Shown: positions 25,627-35,450, numbered from the stretch's first letter. The stretch is DNA of 64,000 nt from Streptomyces sioyaensis (GCF_004122735.1 NZ_SDIF01000008.1:56758-120757); one strand, 5' to 3'. Made by a program: numbers and translations. The notes: a model not told the origin generated them from the sequence alone.

Positions 25627-26001
25627 TCAGACGGAGACGAGGTCGCAGACGAAGATCAGCGTCTCGCCCGGAGCGATCAGGCCGCCACCGGCGCCACGGT
25701 CGCCGTAGGCGAGGTGCGCGGGGATGGTCAGCCGGCGGCGGCCGCCGACCTTCATGCCCTGCACGCCCTGGTCCCAGCCGGCGATGACCTGGCCGGCGCC
25801 CAGCTGGAACTGCAGCGGCTTGCCGCGGTTCCAGCTCGCGTCGAACTCCTCGCCGGTGCTGAAGGACACACCGACGTAGTGGACGGAGACGGTGTCCCCG
25901 GCCTTGGCGACCGGCCCGTCGCCCTCCTTCAGGTCCACGATCTCAAGCTCGGTGGGAGCCGGGCCGTCAGGAAAGTCGATCTCGGGCTTGTCGATGCTCA
26001 C
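25627..26001 (-). CDS. Cytoplasmic FKBP-type peptidyl-prolyl isomerase
   Basis: This 124-residue single-domain FKBP has VSVHYVGVSFSTGEEFDASWNRGKPLQFQLGAGQVIAGWDQGV and the C-terminal LIFVCDLVSV strand. The active-site aromatic residues (Y in HYVG, D in FDAS, W in GWDQG) are kept. No signal peptide. It is the type also found as the FK506-binding protein of Streptomyces. It lies 68 bases after the second, exported FKBP gene. Confidence 0.93.
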   Translation of the reverse strand: MSIDKPEIDFPDGPAPTELEIVDLKEGDGPVAKAGDTVSVHYVGVSFSTGEEFDASWNRGKPLQFQLGAGQVIAGWDQGVQGMKVGGRRRLTIPAHLAYGDRGAGGGLIAPGETLIFVCDLVSV

Positions 26002-26069
26002 GGATGTGCTCCTACTTACGAATCTTTACGATTACCGGGCCAGTCTTGCAGATCTTGCGGGCGCCGCCG

Positions 26070-27059
26070 TCAGACCGTGCCGACGATGTCGACCGAGAAG
26101 ACCAGGGTGTTCTTGTCCAGCCCGCTCTGCGGGTTCCCGGCGTAAGCCAGCTTCGGCGGGATCACGATCTCGACCCGGTCACCGACGTGCTTGCCGACCA
26201 GCGCCTTGTCCCAGCCCTGGACGACCTGACCGGCGCCGATCTGGAACGCGGTCGCGCCACCGTGGTCCCAGGAGGAGTCGAACTTCTTGCCGTCCTCCCA
26301 CTTCACACCGGTGTACTGCGCGATCAGCCCGTCGCCGGCCTTCACCTCGGGGCCCTTGCCCTTGATCAGGACCTGCTGCTTGAGGTCCTTGGGCGGCTGC
26401 TCCCCCTTGGGCACGGTGATCTTCGCGGCCTTCTCGTCCGCGGCCGTCACCTCGGGCATCCCGCTCTCCGGCGCCGCCTGCTTGCCCTCGGCCTTCGCCT
26501 TCTTGTCGAGCTTCTTCGCCCCGACGACATCGATGACCCACACCAGGCCGTCCTGCGGCTTGATGCCGAGCTGCGGGTTCAGACGGGGGCCGACCAGCTC
26601 CTTGGCGGTGCCCTCGACCTCGAAGCGGCTGCCGACCTTCTGCCCGGCGACCGCGGCCAGCACCTTCGGCGGCAACTGCTGCTGCTGGGCCTGATCGGTG
26701 ACCTCGCTGACGATCTGGGCGCGCGGGCCGCCGGGCTTGGCGCCGGGCTGCCGCATCCAGCTGCTGCCGAGGTTCTGGCCCTTCATCGACTGCGCCGACC
26801 AGTCCAGCCGGACCAGATCACCCTTCTTGACGGTGGCGCCCTTGCCCTCGGTGAGGGTCTTGGTGACGGCCTTGTCGGCCGGTTTGGCGCCCTTGGGCAC
26901 CGTGATCTTGGGCTGCGCCCCCGGCTTGCCGTCGACCTTGGCGACCGGTTCGCCCGCCGAGCTCTTGCCGTCGTCGGACCCGCAGGCGGCGGTGAACAGC
27001 AGGACGGGCACGGTCAGCGCTGCTGCGGCGGCGCGACAGGTGTTCTTCATGAGGTTCAT
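26070..27059 (-). CDS. Lipoprotein FKBP-type peptidyl-prolyl isomerase (two FKBP-like domains)
   Basis: This 329-residue protein has a lipoprotein signal (lipobox FTAAC near residue 26). The first FKBP-like domain (about 50-185) is degenerate, with RLDWSAQSMKGQNLGSSW. The second (about 215-329) is more canonical, with AQYTGVKWEDGKKFDSSWDHGGATAFQIGAGQVVQGWDKAL. It would fold secreted proteins at the outer face of the membrane. It sits between pafA and the cytoplasmic FKBP gene. Confidence 0.9.
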   Translation of the reverse strand: MNLMKNTCRAAAAALTVPVLLFTAACGSDDGKSSAGEPVAKVDGKPGAQPKITVPKGAKPADKAVTKTLTEGKGATVKKGDLVRLDWSAQSMKGQNLGSSWMRQPGAKPGGPRAQIVSEVTDQAQQQQLPPKVLAAVAGQKVGSRFEVEGTAKELVGPRLNPQLGIKPQDGLVWVIDVVGAKKLDKKAKAEGKQAAPESGMPEVTAADEKAAKITVPKGEQPPKDLKQQVLIKGKGPEVKAGDGLIAQYTGVKWEDGKKFDSSWDHGGATAFQIGAGQVVQGWDKALVGKHVGDRVEIVIPPKLAYAGNPQSGLDKNTLVFSVDIVGTV

Positions 27060-27145
27060 CAGTCCAACTCGGGCTCGTGGGGTGAGTGGGCAATGCCCGC
27101 CACTCTACGACCTGTGCCGCCGTGCACCTGGCGCAACAAGGCAAT

Positions 27146-27174
27146 GTGCCGGGAGCCGCTTCGGCTCCCGGCAC
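27146..27174 (-). terminator. Terminator after pafA
   Basis: GTGCCGGGAGCC and GGCTCCCGGCAC, perfect 12-bp arms around gcttc, 20 bases after the pafA stop. Confidence 0.8.
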
Positions 27175-27194
27175 ACCTCCGCATTCCCCGCGGG

Positions 27195-28556
27195 TCACAT
27201 TCCGGCGATCAGCTTTTCCACCCGGTCGTCGACGGACCGGAACGGGTCCTTGCACAGGACCGTGCGCTGCGCCTGATCATTGAGCTTGAGATGCACCCAG
27301 TCGACCGTGAAATCACGGCGCTGTTCCTGCGCACGGCGGATGAAGTCGCCGCGCAGCCGCGCACGGGTGGTCTGCGGGGGCACCGACTTGCCCTCGAAGA
27401 TCTTCAGGTCATTGCAGATCCGCGCGGCCTGACCCTTCCGCTCCAGGAGGTAGTAGAGCCCCCGGCGGCGGTGGATGTCGTGATACGCGAGGTCTATCTG
27501 CGCCACCCGTGGGTGGGACATGGTGATGTTGTTCTTTGTCCGGTACCGCTCGATGAGCTGATGTTTCATCACCCAGTCGATCTCGGTCGAGATGCGGTCG
27601 AGCTCCTGGTCCCGGATCGCCTCCAGCGTCCGGCCCCACAGCTCCAGCACCTGCTCGACGAGGCCCGTACGGATGCCGCGGCGGTCGCAGAAATCCACGG
27701 CCTTGTCGTAGTACTCCTGCTGGACCTCCAGCGCGGAGGCCTCCCGCCCGCTGGCCAGCCGCACCTTGCGCTGCCCCGTGATGTCGTGGCTGACCTCACG
27801 GATGGCCCGGATCGGGTTCTCCAGGGTCAGATCGCGCATGACCGTGCCCGCCTCGATCATGCGCAGCACGAGGTCGGTGGCACCGACCTTCAGCATCATG
27901 GTCGTCTCGGACATGTTGGAGTCGCCGACGATGACGTGCAGCCGCCGGTAGCGCTCGGCGTCCGCATGCGGTTCGTCACGCGTATTGATGATCGGCCGGG
28001 AGCGCGTGGTCGCCGAGGAGACGCCCTCCCAGATGTGCTCCGCGCGCTGGCTGACGCAGTAGACGGCACCCCGGGGGGTCTGCAGCACCTTGCCCGCGCC
28101 GCACAGCAGCTGACGGGTGACCAGGAACGGAATGAGGATGTCCGCGAGCCGGGAGAACTCACCATGACGGGCGACGAGATAATTCTCGTGACATCCGTAG
28201 GAGTTACCCGCCGAATCGGTGTTGTTCTTGAACAGATAGACGTCGCCGGCGATTCCCTCCTCATGCAGGCGGCGCTCGGCGTCGACCAGCAGGCCTTCGA
28301 GAATGCGCTCGCCGGCCTTGTCGTGCGTGACCAGCTCGGTCACGTTGTCGCACTCGGGAGTTGCGTATTCCGGGTGCGAACCCACGTCCAAGTACAGGCG
28401 GGCGCCGTTCCGCAGGAAGACATTGCTGCTGCGGCCCCATGACACGACACGGCGGAAGAGGTAGCGCGCCACTTCGTCAGGCGACAGTCGGCGCTGTCCC
28501 CTGAACGTGCACGTGACGCCGTACTCGTTCTCCAGCCCGAAAATGCGGCGGTCCAT
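27195..28556 (-). CDS. pafA: Pup-protein ligase PafA
   Basis: This 453-residue carboxylate-amine ligase is related to glutamine synthetase and closely matches mycobacterial PafA. The metal-binding E9 is in GLENEYG and the catalytic D57 in [15 protein letters not shown]. The conserved DTEIDW-type helix appears as [13 protein letters not shown]. It attaches the C-terminal glutamate of Pup to lysines of target proteins with ATP. It lies only nine bases after an MFS gene and has no good ribosome-binding site of its own, so it may depend on that transcript. Confidence 0.97.
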   Translation of the reverse strand: MDRRIFGLENEYGVTCTFRGQRRLSPDEVARYLFRRVVSWGRSSNVFLRNGARLYLDVGSHPEYATPECDNVTELVTHDKAGERILEGLLVDAERRLHEEGIAGDVYLFKNNTDSAGNSYGCHENYLVARHGEFSRLADILIPFLVTRQLLCGAGKVLQTPRGAVYCVSQRAEHIWEGVSSATTRSRPIINTRDEPHADAERYRRLHVIVGDSNMSETTMMLKVGATDLVLRMIEAGTVMRDLTLENPIRAIREVSHDITGQRKVRLASGREASALEVQQEYYDKAVDFCDRRGIRTGLVEQVLELWGRTLEAIRDQELDRISTEIDWVMKHQLIERYRTKNNITMSHPRVAQIDLAYHDIHRRRGLYYLLERKGQAARICNDLKIFEGKSVPPQTTRARLRGDFIRRAQEQRRDFTVDWVHLKLNDQAQRTVLCKDPFRSVDDRVEKLIAGM

Positions 28557-28565
28557 GACTGAACA

Positions 28566-29825
28566 TTACGCCTGACGGCCTGCTCTGAAACCGGGTTCGA
28601 CAGCCCCGTTTCGATCATTTTCCGTCGTGCCCGCATCAGCCGTACGCTGCACGGGATCCCCGAGGAATCGCTTCGTCGACAAAAGGACGAGCAGCGCGGC
28701 GAGCCCACCGGCCCCGGCCACCGCGAAGCCCGCCACCGCGCCGCCCCGCTCGACCGCCGGTCCCACCACCGAGGCGCCCATCGCCGATCCGACCCCGAAC
28801 GTCGTCACCAGCCACGAAAACGCCTCCGTCACGGTGCCCTTGGGGGCATGCCGGTCCACGACCACGAACGCGCAGGCCAGCGCCGGTGCCAGAAACACCC
28901 CGGCGACCCCGGTCAGCACCGTCATCCCGACGACGTCCGGGACCAGCACCAGCGGGAGATACCCCAGCGCCAGCAGTCCGATCAGCAGCCGCAGCCGCCC
29001 CTCCGGCCGCCCCGGCCACTCGCGGGCGCCGTAGACCACCCCGCCGACCAGCGCACCGGCGCCCAGCGCGGAGAGCAGCCAGCTGGAGATCATCCCGCCG
29101 CCGTGCTCATCGGCGTACGCGACCGCCGCCACCGCGATCGACCCCAGCGCCAGCCCCACGAAGAAGAACGACCCGATCAGCACCCGCAGCCCCGCCGAGC
29201 GCAGCGCCCCCAGCCAGTGCGCCTCGCGCGGGGCGCTGCGCCACTGCCGGGACGGCTCCGAGACCACGACGGAGAGCGCCCCGAGCACCCCGATCAGGTT
29301 GATCACCAGCAGCGCGGCCCGCTCCGACCAGACCGCGACGCACAGCGTCACCAGCAACGGGCCCACCGCGAACATGACTTCCTGCGCGACCGCGTCCAGC
29401 GCGTAGGCGGCATGCACCCGGTCCGCGCGCCGCAGGACGCCGGGCCACAGCGCCCGCAGACCGCCCTCCAGGGGCGGGGTGAAGAATCCGGCGATCACCA
29501 TGGCGGCATAGGCGAGCCACAGCACGTCCAGGCCGACGACCGTGAGCAGCGCCGCGCCGAGCGCCGAGAGGACCGAGGCGGGCAGCATCACCCGCGGCTG
29601 GCCCCAGAGGTCCACGGCCCGGCCGAGGAGCGGCTGGCCCAGCGCGTTGCACAGGCCGTAGACCGCGGAGAGCGCGCCGGCCAGGGCGTAGCTGCCGCCC
29701 TCGGCCCGCACGAAGAGGACCACGGCCAGCGCCGCGGTGGCGTTCGGCAGCCGGCCGGCCAGCGTCCCGGCCAGGAGCCGGGCCGCGTGCCGGGTTCTGA
29801 GCAGCTCCGCATATCCCGCGGCCAT
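28566..29825 (-). CDS. MFS transporter
   Basis: This 419-residue protein has about twelve hydrophobic helices. The first is MAAGYAELLRTRHAARLLAGTLAGRLPNATAALAV in part, and the motif-A-like loop GRAVDLWGQPRVM lies after helix 2. The ATG at 29825 follows GAGAGGGG. It is divergent from a LacI regulator across a palindromic operator and precedes pafA by nine bases. Substrate unknown; sugar or drug efflux are both possible. Confidence 0.87.
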   Translation of the reverse strand: MAAGYAELLRTRHAARLLAGTLAGRLPNATAALAVVLFVRAEGGSYALAGALSAVYGLCNALGQPLLGRAVDLWGQPRVMLPASVLSALGAALLTVVGLDVLWLAYAAMVIAGFFTPPLEGGLRALWPGVLRRADRVHAAYALDAVAQEVMFAVGPLLVTLCVAVWSERAALLVINLIGVLGALSVVVSEPSRQWRSAPREAHWLGALRSAGLRVLIGSFFFVGLALGSIAVAAVAYADEHGGGMISSWLLSALGAGALVGGVVYGAREWPGRPEGRLRLLIGLLALGYLPLVLVPDVVGMTVLTGVAGVFLAPALACAFVVVDRHAPKGTVTEAFSWLVTTFGVGSAMGASVVGPAVERGGAVAGFAVAGAGGLAALLVLLSTKRFLGDPVQRTADAGTTENDRNGAVEPGFRAGRQA

Positions 29826-29860
29826 CCCCGCCCCTCTCCGTCCGGCCCGACCGGACGTGT

Positions 29861-29887
29861 TACGTATAACTTCCGGCGTTATACGTA
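29861..29887. promoter_or_regulatory. LacI-type operator between MFS and LacI genes
   Basis: TACGTATAAC - ttccggc - GTTATACGTA, a perfect inverted repeat with 10-bp arms, lies in the 121-base divergent promoter. A cytosine/AT-rich dyad in this position is typical for self-regulating LacI proteins. Confidence 0.7.
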
Positions 29888-29946
29888 TCATGACGGCACG
29901 CCGCGGTCCACCCCGCAACGGCCGAACACGAGGAGCGACACACCCG

Positions 29947-31062
29947 GTGACCAGCAACGAGGCCACGCCCCCCGGTGCACGCACCGAGGCCCCCATCACC
30001 GGAGCGGCCGGGGCCGCGCGCGCGAGCAGGCCGCGCATCACCAGCCGGGACGTCGCCCGCCTCGCCGGCGTCTCGCAGGCCGCCGTCTCCCTCGTCCTGG
30101 GCGACAAATGGCACGGCCGGGTCTCCCCCGGCAAGGCGGAGGCCGTCCGCGACGCCGCCCGCGAGCTGGGCTACCGCCCCAACCTCGCCGCCCGCAGCCT
30201 GCGGATGGGCCGCACCCGCACCGCGCTCCTCGTCGTCCCCGCCCTGACCACCGAATTCTTCGCCCGCGTCTACACCGGCGCGGCCCGGGTCGCCGCCGAC
30301 CACGGCTTCGGGGTGGTCCTCTACCCCTCCCCCGAGGGCATCGGCCCCGCCCGCGACCCCTTCGACTCCGCCGCGGCCACCCTCGACGGCGTGATCGCCT
30401 CCTCCATGGCCGCCGACGCCCTCGCCCCTCTCCGGGACGCCGGTCTGCCCCTGGTCATGCTGGACAGCGCGCCCGACGACCACCGGGCCACCGCCACCGT
30501 CAACCTCGATATCGCGGACGGCATACGGCAGCTGACCACCCATCTGGTCGCCCTCGGGCACCGCCGCGTCACCCATCTCGCGGCCGACGTGCGCTCCTGG
30601 ACCTTCGAGGTCCGGGCCCGTGCCGTCACCGACGCCCTGCACGACGTCCCGGGGGCACACCTGCGGCGCCTGCCGACCGCCCTCCACATCGACGCCGGGC
30701 TGCGGGCCGCACACGCCGCCCTGACCGGCCCCGGCCCCCGCCCCACGGCGCTGCTCTGCGACGACGACATCATCGCCGCGGGCGCCTGCAAGGCCGTACG
30801 CCGGCTGGGCCTGCGGATCCCCGAAGACGTCTCCGTCACCGGATTCGACGACCTGGCCCTGGCGGTGGCCGTCGAGCCGGAGCTGACCACCGTACGGCTG
30901 CCCGCCGAGGAGTTCGGCGAGGCCGGGATGCGGGCCCTGATGGCAGTGCTCGACGGACATCCGGCCCCGGCCCCCGCCCTGCCGGTGGAGCTGGTCACCC
31001 GCGGCTCCACCGCCCCGCCCGCGGACGCCCCCGGCAACGCCGCGCGCCCCGGCGGGCGATGA
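29947..31062 (+). CDS. LacI-family transcriptional regulator
   Basis: The protein has about 371 residues. The LacI helix-turn-helix is ITSRDVARLAGVSQAAVSLVL (near residue 31), the hinge is LGYRPNLAARSLRMGRT, and the periplasmic-binding-like core (about 90-345) ends in VTGFDDLALAVAVEPELTTVR. The GTG at 29947 is behind GAGGAG, though at a long spacing; an in-frame ATG at 29890 is the alternative but lies in the operator. It interrupts the minus-strand proteasome region and probably represses the divergent MFS gene and itself. Confidence 0.87.
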   Translation: MTSNEATPPGARTEAPITGAAGAARASRPRITSRDVARLAGVSQAAVSLVLGDKWHGRVSPGKAEAVRDAARELGYRPNLAARSLRMGRTRTALLVVPALTTEFFARVYTGAARVAADHGFGVVLYPSPEGIGPARDPFDSAAATLDGVIASSMAADALAPLRDAGLPLVMLDSAPDDHRATATVNLDIADGIRQLTTHLVALGHRRVTHLAADVRSWTFEVRARAVTDALHDVPGAHLRRLPTALHIDAGLRAAHAALTGPGPRPTALLCDDDIIAAGACKAVRRLGLRIPEDVSVTGFDDLALAVAVEPELTTVRLPAEEFGEAGMRALMAVLDGHPAPAPALPVELVTRGSTAPPADAPGNAARPGGR

Positions 31063-31107
31063 CCCACCGGGGCGCGCGCTCCGGGTCTCCCTCCCGGAAT
31101 CCCTGCA

Positions 31108-31953
31108 TCAGAGCAGCGGGCCGGACTCCCCCTCGGAGTCGCCCTTGCCGGTCGCTCCCTTGCCCTTGGTGCTCTTGTCGGACGCCCCGGCCTCGCCGGC
31201 ACCGGTGTCCTCGTCCGCATCCGCGTCCGCCGCGTCCCCGGCGTCCGCGGTGGCGTGCTCGTCCAGGAGCCGCGAGAGCTGCCGCCCCAGGATCCGCTTG
31301 AACTTGCGCTGCTGCGGCCGCGTACGGTCCAGCGTCGCGACCTCCAGCTGCTCGGCGGTCAGGGTGCGCTCACCGCCGTTGGTGTCCCGCGACAGCGACT
31401 CCACCGCCAGTTTGAGCGCCTCGGCGAGCGTCATACCGTCGCGGTGACGCTGGTCGAGGTAGCTGCTGATCTGGTCGGCGTTGCCGCCCACCGCCACCGA
31501 ACCGTGCTCGTCCACGATCGAGCCGTCGTGCGGCAGCCGGTAGATCTGATCGTCCTCGGGGGCACTGCCCACCTCGGCCACGATCAGCTCGACCTCGTAC
31601 GGCTTCTCGGCGGCGCTGGAGAAAATCGTGCCGAGCGTCTGGGCGTAGACATTCGCCAGGCCCCGCGCGGTCACGTCCTCACGGTCGTACGTATAGCCCC
31701 GCAGATCGGCGTAGCGCACGCCGCCGATCCGCAGATTCTCGAACTCGTTGTATTTGCCGACCGCCGCAAAGGCGATCCGGTCGTAGATCTCGCTGACCTT
31801 GTGCAGGGCGCGGGAGGGATTCTCGGCGACGAAGACCACGCCGTCGGTGTACTGCAGCACCACGACGCTGCGCCCGCGCGCGATGCCCTTGCGGGCGTAC
31901 TCGGCGCGATCGGCCATGGCCTGCTGGGGTGAGACATAGAACGGCGTCGACAC
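31108..31953 (-). CDS. prcA: 20S proteasome alpha subunit
   Basis: This 281-residue protein begins [31 protein letters not shown], the gating N-terminus and H0 helix of bacterial alpha subunits. The body matches PrcA; the last 45 residues are an acidic/Lys-rich low-complexity tail ending GPLL. Seven copies form each outer ring and dock the C-terminus of ARC. The GTG at 31953 follows GGAAGGGAC. It is 66 bases after prcB. Confidence 0.96.
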   Translation of the reverse strand: MSTPFYVSPQQAMADRAEYARKGIARGRSVVVLQYTDGVVFVAENPSRALHKVSEIYDRIAFAAVGKYNEFENLRIGGVRYADLRGYTYDREDVTARGLANVYAQTLGTIFSSAAEKPYEVELIVAEVGSAPEDDQIYRLPHDGSIVDEHGSVAVGGNADQISSYLDQRHRDGMTLAEALKLAVESLSRDTNGGERTLTAEQLEVATLDRTRPQQRKFKRILGRQLSRLLDEHATADAGDAADADADEDTGAGEAGASDKSTKGKGATGKGDSEGESGPLL

Positions 31954-32019
31954 CGGCTATCCGTCCCTTCCTGTCAAAAGCTCTCTCACTGGCGAATGCA
32001 TTGCGGACCATCCGTCCCG

Positions 32020-32865
32020 TCAGAGCAGCGCCGCGCGCGGGCCGTCGGGCTGTTCCAGGCGGCGCTCGTGCACGGCCCGGGCGATGTCCGAGATCTCCGT
32101 GTCGGACAGCTTCCGGAAGCCGTCTTCGGTGATCGCCGTGACGATGGGGTAGATCCGCCGCGCCATATCGGGCCCGCCCGTCGCCGAGTCGTCGTCCGCG
32201 GCGTCATAGAGCGCCTGGACGACGGCGGTGGCCGCCTGATCCTCCGTGAAGTCTTCCCTGAAAAGCTTCTTGAGGGCACTGCGCGCGAACACCGAGCCGG
32301 AACCCGTCGCCGCGAAACCGTGCTCCTCCGAGCGCCCGCCGGTCACGTCGTAGGAGAAGATACGGCCCTTCTCGCGGTCGAGGTCGTAGCCGGCGAACAG
32401 CGGCACCACGGCCAGGCCCTGCATGGCCATCCCGAGGTTGCTGCGAATCATCGTCGACAGACGGTTCGCCTTGCCCTCCAAGGAGAGTTGGGCACCCTCG
32501 ACCTTCTCGAAGTGCTCCAGCTCCAGCTGGAAGAGCTTGACCATCTCCACCGCGAGACCGGCCGTGCCCGCGATGCCGACCGCCGAATACTCGTCGGCCG
32601 GGAAAACCTTCTCGATATCACGCTGCGCAATGACATTGCCCATCGTCGCCCGCCGGTCACCGGCGAGCACCACGCCCCCGGGGAACGCCGCGGCCACGAT
32701 CGTCGTGCCGTGCGGCGCCTCGATGGCACCCTGCACCGGCGGCAACGGGCGGTTGCCCGGCAGCAGATCGGGCGAGTGCGCGCCGAGAAAGTCCATGAAC
32801 GACGAGGAGCCAGGCGTCAGGAAGGCAGCTGGTAGACGCCCGATGCTTCGAGTGTTGGCTTCCAC
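32020..32865 (-). CDS. prcB: 20S proteasome beta subunit (catalytic)
   Basis: This 281-residue precursor has a propeptide of 53 residues. The nucleophile is T54 in [14 protein letters not shown], exposed by autoprocessing. GDRRATMG and the lysine of the active site follow. The GTG at 32865 lies inside the end of the endonuclease-like gene, 49 bases of overlap, and has GGAAGGAAAC directly before it, so the start is well supported and translation may be coupled. Paired with PrcA it forms the 28-subunit core. Confidence 0.97.
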   Translation of the reverse strand: MEANTRSIGRLPAAFLTPGSSSFMDFLGAHSPDLLPGNRPLPPVQGAIEAPHGTTIVAAAFPGGVVLAGDRRATMGNVIAQRDIEKVFPADEYSAVGIAGTAGLAVEMVKLFQLELEHFEKVEGAQLSLEGKANRLSTMIRSNLGMAMQGLAVVPLFAGYDLDREKGRIFSYDVTGGRSEEHGFAATGSGSVFARSALKKLFREDFTEDQAATAVVQALYDAADDDSATGGPDMARRIYPIVTAITEDGFRKLSDTEISDIARAVHERRLEQPDGPRAALL

Positions 32866-33215
32866 ACGTTTCCTTCCGGATACTCGGCCGCCCGCCTCAA
32901 GACGTCCGGCCGATCCTTGAATTGACCCAAGGCTGCGTTACAGCTGAAGCACAGTACGCCTCGGACCTTACCCGTCTCGTGGTCGTGATCCACATGCACA
33001 GGGTCGGCAGCCAGGCAGATCACGCACATCCCGCGCTGTTCCTTGATCATCGCCTCGCGTTCGGCTTCGCCGAGGGCGTATTGGCGCGTGAGGTGGGTGG
33101 ACGTCCGCCGCGCCCTCCCGGCAACGCCGCCGCACTTCTCACGGTGAGACCGCAAGGGGACGAAGGCCGCGCGCAGCTTCTCCACACCGCGCGCGGCGCT
33201 TCGCCGCTCCCTCAC
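32817..33215 (-). CDS. Recombination endonuclease VII-like HNH/zinc protein
   Basis: This 132-residue protein has two zinc knuckles (C64-x2-C67 and C89-x2-C92) around [16 protein letters not shown] and a SCNAALGQ helix. This is the pattern of the phage T4 endonuclease VII family, which cuts branched DNA. It lies between pup and prcB and overlaps the prcB start by 49 bases. The GTG at 33215 lacks a strong ribosome-binding site, so a shorter start is possible. S. coelicolor carries a gene in the same place as far as I recall. No link of this nuclease to pupylation is known to me. Confidence 0.85.
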   Translation of the reverse strand: MRERRSAARGVEKLRAAFVPLRSHREKCGGVAGRARRTSTHLTRQYALGEAEREAMIKEQRGMCVICLAADPVHVDHDHETGKVRGVLCFSCNAALGQFKDRPDVLRRAAEYPEGNVWKPTLEASGVYQLPS

Positions 33216-33254
33216 TCACCCACCCCGACCCTTCGTTTCAAAGGCAAAGCGCGC

Positions 33255-33473
33255 CTATTGCCCGCCCTTTTGCACGAAGGACCGCACAAAGTCCTCGGCA
33301 TTTTCCTCGAGAACGTCATCGATCTCGTCCAGGACGGAGTCCACGTCGTCGCTCAGCTTCTCCTGGCGTTCCTTGAGGTCGTCCGTGGCCTGCGCGTCCT
33401 GCGTCTGCTCCTCGACCTCTTCGGTGGAACGCGTGGCCTTGGCCTGTCCGCCGCCGCTGTCCTTGGTCGCCAT
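33255..33473 (-). CDS. pup: Prokaryotic ubiquitin-like protein Pup
   Basis: This 72-residue protein starts MATKDSGGGQ, is rich in Asp/Glu/Gln, has the ARC-binding helix VDSVLDEIDDVLEENAEDFVRSFVQ and ends in GGQ. The terminal glutamine means that Dop must deamidate it before PafA can use it. The ATG at 33473 was chosen; longer in-frame extension upstream is shadow sequence. It sits between dop and the endonuclease-like gene. Confidence 0.98.
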   Translation of the reverse strand: MATKDSGGGQAKATRSTEEVEEQTQDAQATDDLKERQEKLSDDVDSVLDEIDDVLEENAEDFVRSFVQKGGQ

Positions 33474-33662
33474 GTCCCTCACCCCGCTCGGTTCGCCCCG
33501 CTCGATGTGACCTTCAAGATCCGACCCTACAAGCAGGGTCCGACATCGGCCCTGCACTTGCTGCAACGCCCGGGAGTCACCTCGATGATTCCCGCACCGC
33601 GGCATTTTCAGCCCCGGATCGGCTGCGGATCGCCGGGAATTTTGTCGTGACCCTGTCGTGGT

Positions 33663-35174
33663 TCAGCGGCCGGACAGCGTCCTCACCAGCTCTTCCGCGG
33701 TGCGGCAGCGGTCCAGGAGCTCCTTGACGTGCTTCCGGGTCCCACGCAGCGGCTCCAGCGTGGGAACCCGTTGCAGGGAGTCACGACCGGGCAGGTCGAA
33801 GATGACCGAATCCCACGAGGCGGCCGCGACGTCGTCCGCGTACTGCTCCAGGCAGCGGCCGCGGAAGTAGGCCCTGGTGTCCTCTGGAGGCTTCTGCTCG
33901 GCCCGCTCGACCGCCGGCTCGTCCAGGAGCCGCTTCATCTTGCCGCGGGCCGCCAGACGGTTGTACAGGCCCTTGTCGGGGCGTACGTCGGCGTACTGCA
34001 GGTCGATGAGGTGCAGGCGGGCGGCGTCCCAGTCCAGACGGTCGCGGCGGCGGTAGCCCTCCATCAGCTCGCGCTTGGCGACCCAGTCCAGCTCGCCGGA
34101 CAGGCTCATCGGGTCGTTCTCCAGCCGGCCGAGCACGTCCTCCCACCTGGTCAGGACGTCCTTGGTCTGCTCGTCCGCATCCGCTCCGTAACGGTCCTCG
34201 ACGTATTTGCGGGCCAGCTCGAAGTACTCCATCTGGAGCTGGACGGCCGTGAGGGTGCGGCCGGTGCGGAGCGTGATCAGGTGTTGCAGGGTGGGGTCGT
34301 GTGAGACCTGGTGCAGGGTGCGGACGGGCTGGTCGACGGCCAGATCGACGGCGATGAAGCCGTCCTCGATCATGGAGAGCACCAGCGAGGTGGTGCCCAG
34401 CTTCAGATACGTCGAGATCTCGGAGAGGTTCGCGTCCCCGATGATCACGTGGAGCCGGCGGTACTTCTCCGCGTCCGCGTGCGGTTCGTCGCGGGTGTTG
34501 ATGATGGGCCGCTTGAGGGTCGTCTCCAGGCCGACCTCCACCTCGAAGTAGTCGGCGCGCTGGCTGAGCTGGAAGCCGTGCTCGTGGCCGTCCTGGCCGA
34601 TGCCGACCCGGCCGGCGCCGGTGATCACCTGACGGGAGACGAAGAACGGCGTCAGGTGCCGCACGATGTCCGAGAACGGGGTCTCCCGCTTCATCAGGTA
34701 GTTCTCATGGGTGCCGTAGGAGGCGCCCTTGTTGTCGGTGTTGTTCTTGTAGAGGTGGATGGGCTGGGCGCCGGGGACCTGGGCGGCCCGTTCGGCGGCC
34801 TCGGCCATGATCCGCTCGCCGGCCTTGTCCCACAGCACGGCGTCGCGCGGATTGGTGACCTCGGGGGCGCTGTACTCGGGGTGGGCGTGGTCGACGTAGA
34901 GCCGCGCGCCGTTGGTGAGGATCACATTCGCCAGGCCGATGTCCTCGTCGGTGAGCTGGCTGGCGTCCGCGTTCTCCCGTGCGAGGTCGAAGCCGCGGGC
35001 GTCCCGCAGCGGGTTCTCCTCCTCGAAGTCCCAGCGGGCACGGCGTGCCCGGTGCATCGCGGCCGCGTAGGCGTTGACGACCTGGGATGAGGTGAGCATG
35101 GCATTGGCGTTCGGGTGGCCGGGGACGGAGATCCCGTACTCCGTCTCGATTCCCATTACTCGCCGTACGGTCAT
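33663..35174 (-). CDS. dop: Pup deamidase/depupylase Dop
   Basis: This 503-residue PafA paralogue keeps the metal-binding glutamate E10 (GIETEYG) and the catalytic D95 ([14 protein letters not shown]). Between them lies the Dop-specific loop (residues about 40-80). It converts the Pup C-terminal Gln to Glu and removes Pup from substrates. The ATG at 35174 follows AGGAGG at five bases. A 190-base gap that contains a small GACCCT/AGGGTC hairpin (33523-33540) separates it from pup. Confidence 0.97.
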   Translation of the reverse strand: MTVRRVMGIETEYGISVPGHPNANAMLTSSQVVNAYAAAMHRARRARWDFEEENPLRDARGFDLARENADASQLTDEDIGLANVILTNGARLYVDHAHPEYSAPEVTNPRDAVLWDKAGERIMAEAAERAAQVPGAQPIHLYKNNTDNKGASYGTHENYLMKRETPFSDIVRHLTPFFVSRQVITGAGRVGIGQDGHEHGFQLSQRADYFEVEVGLETTLKRPIINTRDEPHADAEKYRRLHVIIGDANLSEISTYLKLGTTSLVLSMIEDGFIAVDLAVDQPVRTLHQVSHDPTLQHLITLRTGRTLTAVQLQMEYFELARKYVEDRYGADADEQTKDVLTRWEDVLGRLENDPMSLSGELDWVAKRELMEGYRRRDRLDWDAARLHLIDLQYADVRPDKGLYNRLAARGKMKRLLDEPAVERAEQKPPEDTRAYFRGRCLEQYADDVAAASWDSVIFDLPGRDSLQRVPTLEPLRGTRKHVKELLDRCRTAEELVRTLSGR

Positions 35175-35402
35175 GCGGCCCTCCTAGCCCGGCGGCGCCC
35201 CTGGATAGGGGCGGCGCTCAAGTACCGCTGTGCCTCCGGTCCCTGTGCGTGCCCCACGCCCGCACAGCGTGATGTAGCGGTACCGAAGAGCCTAGAACGC
35301 CTTAGCGGCGCTGGGGAGATCATTACAGTCATTGCTCCAGTCCGGTTTTACCTGGTTCATCGCGCTCTTATGGGGAGCGGTTCCGGTGCTCCCGGAAAAG
35401 CG

Positions 35403-35442
35403 TCCGGCTGCGGACGCCCCGTGCAGGACATCCGCAGCCGGA
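35403..35442 (-). terminator. Terminator after arc
   Basis: TCCGGCTGCGGA (35403-35414) and its exact complement (35431-35442) form 12-bp arms, just past the arc stop. The remainder of the arc-dop gap should hold the dop promoter. Confidence 0.6.
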
Positions 35443-35450
35443 GAGCGGTG

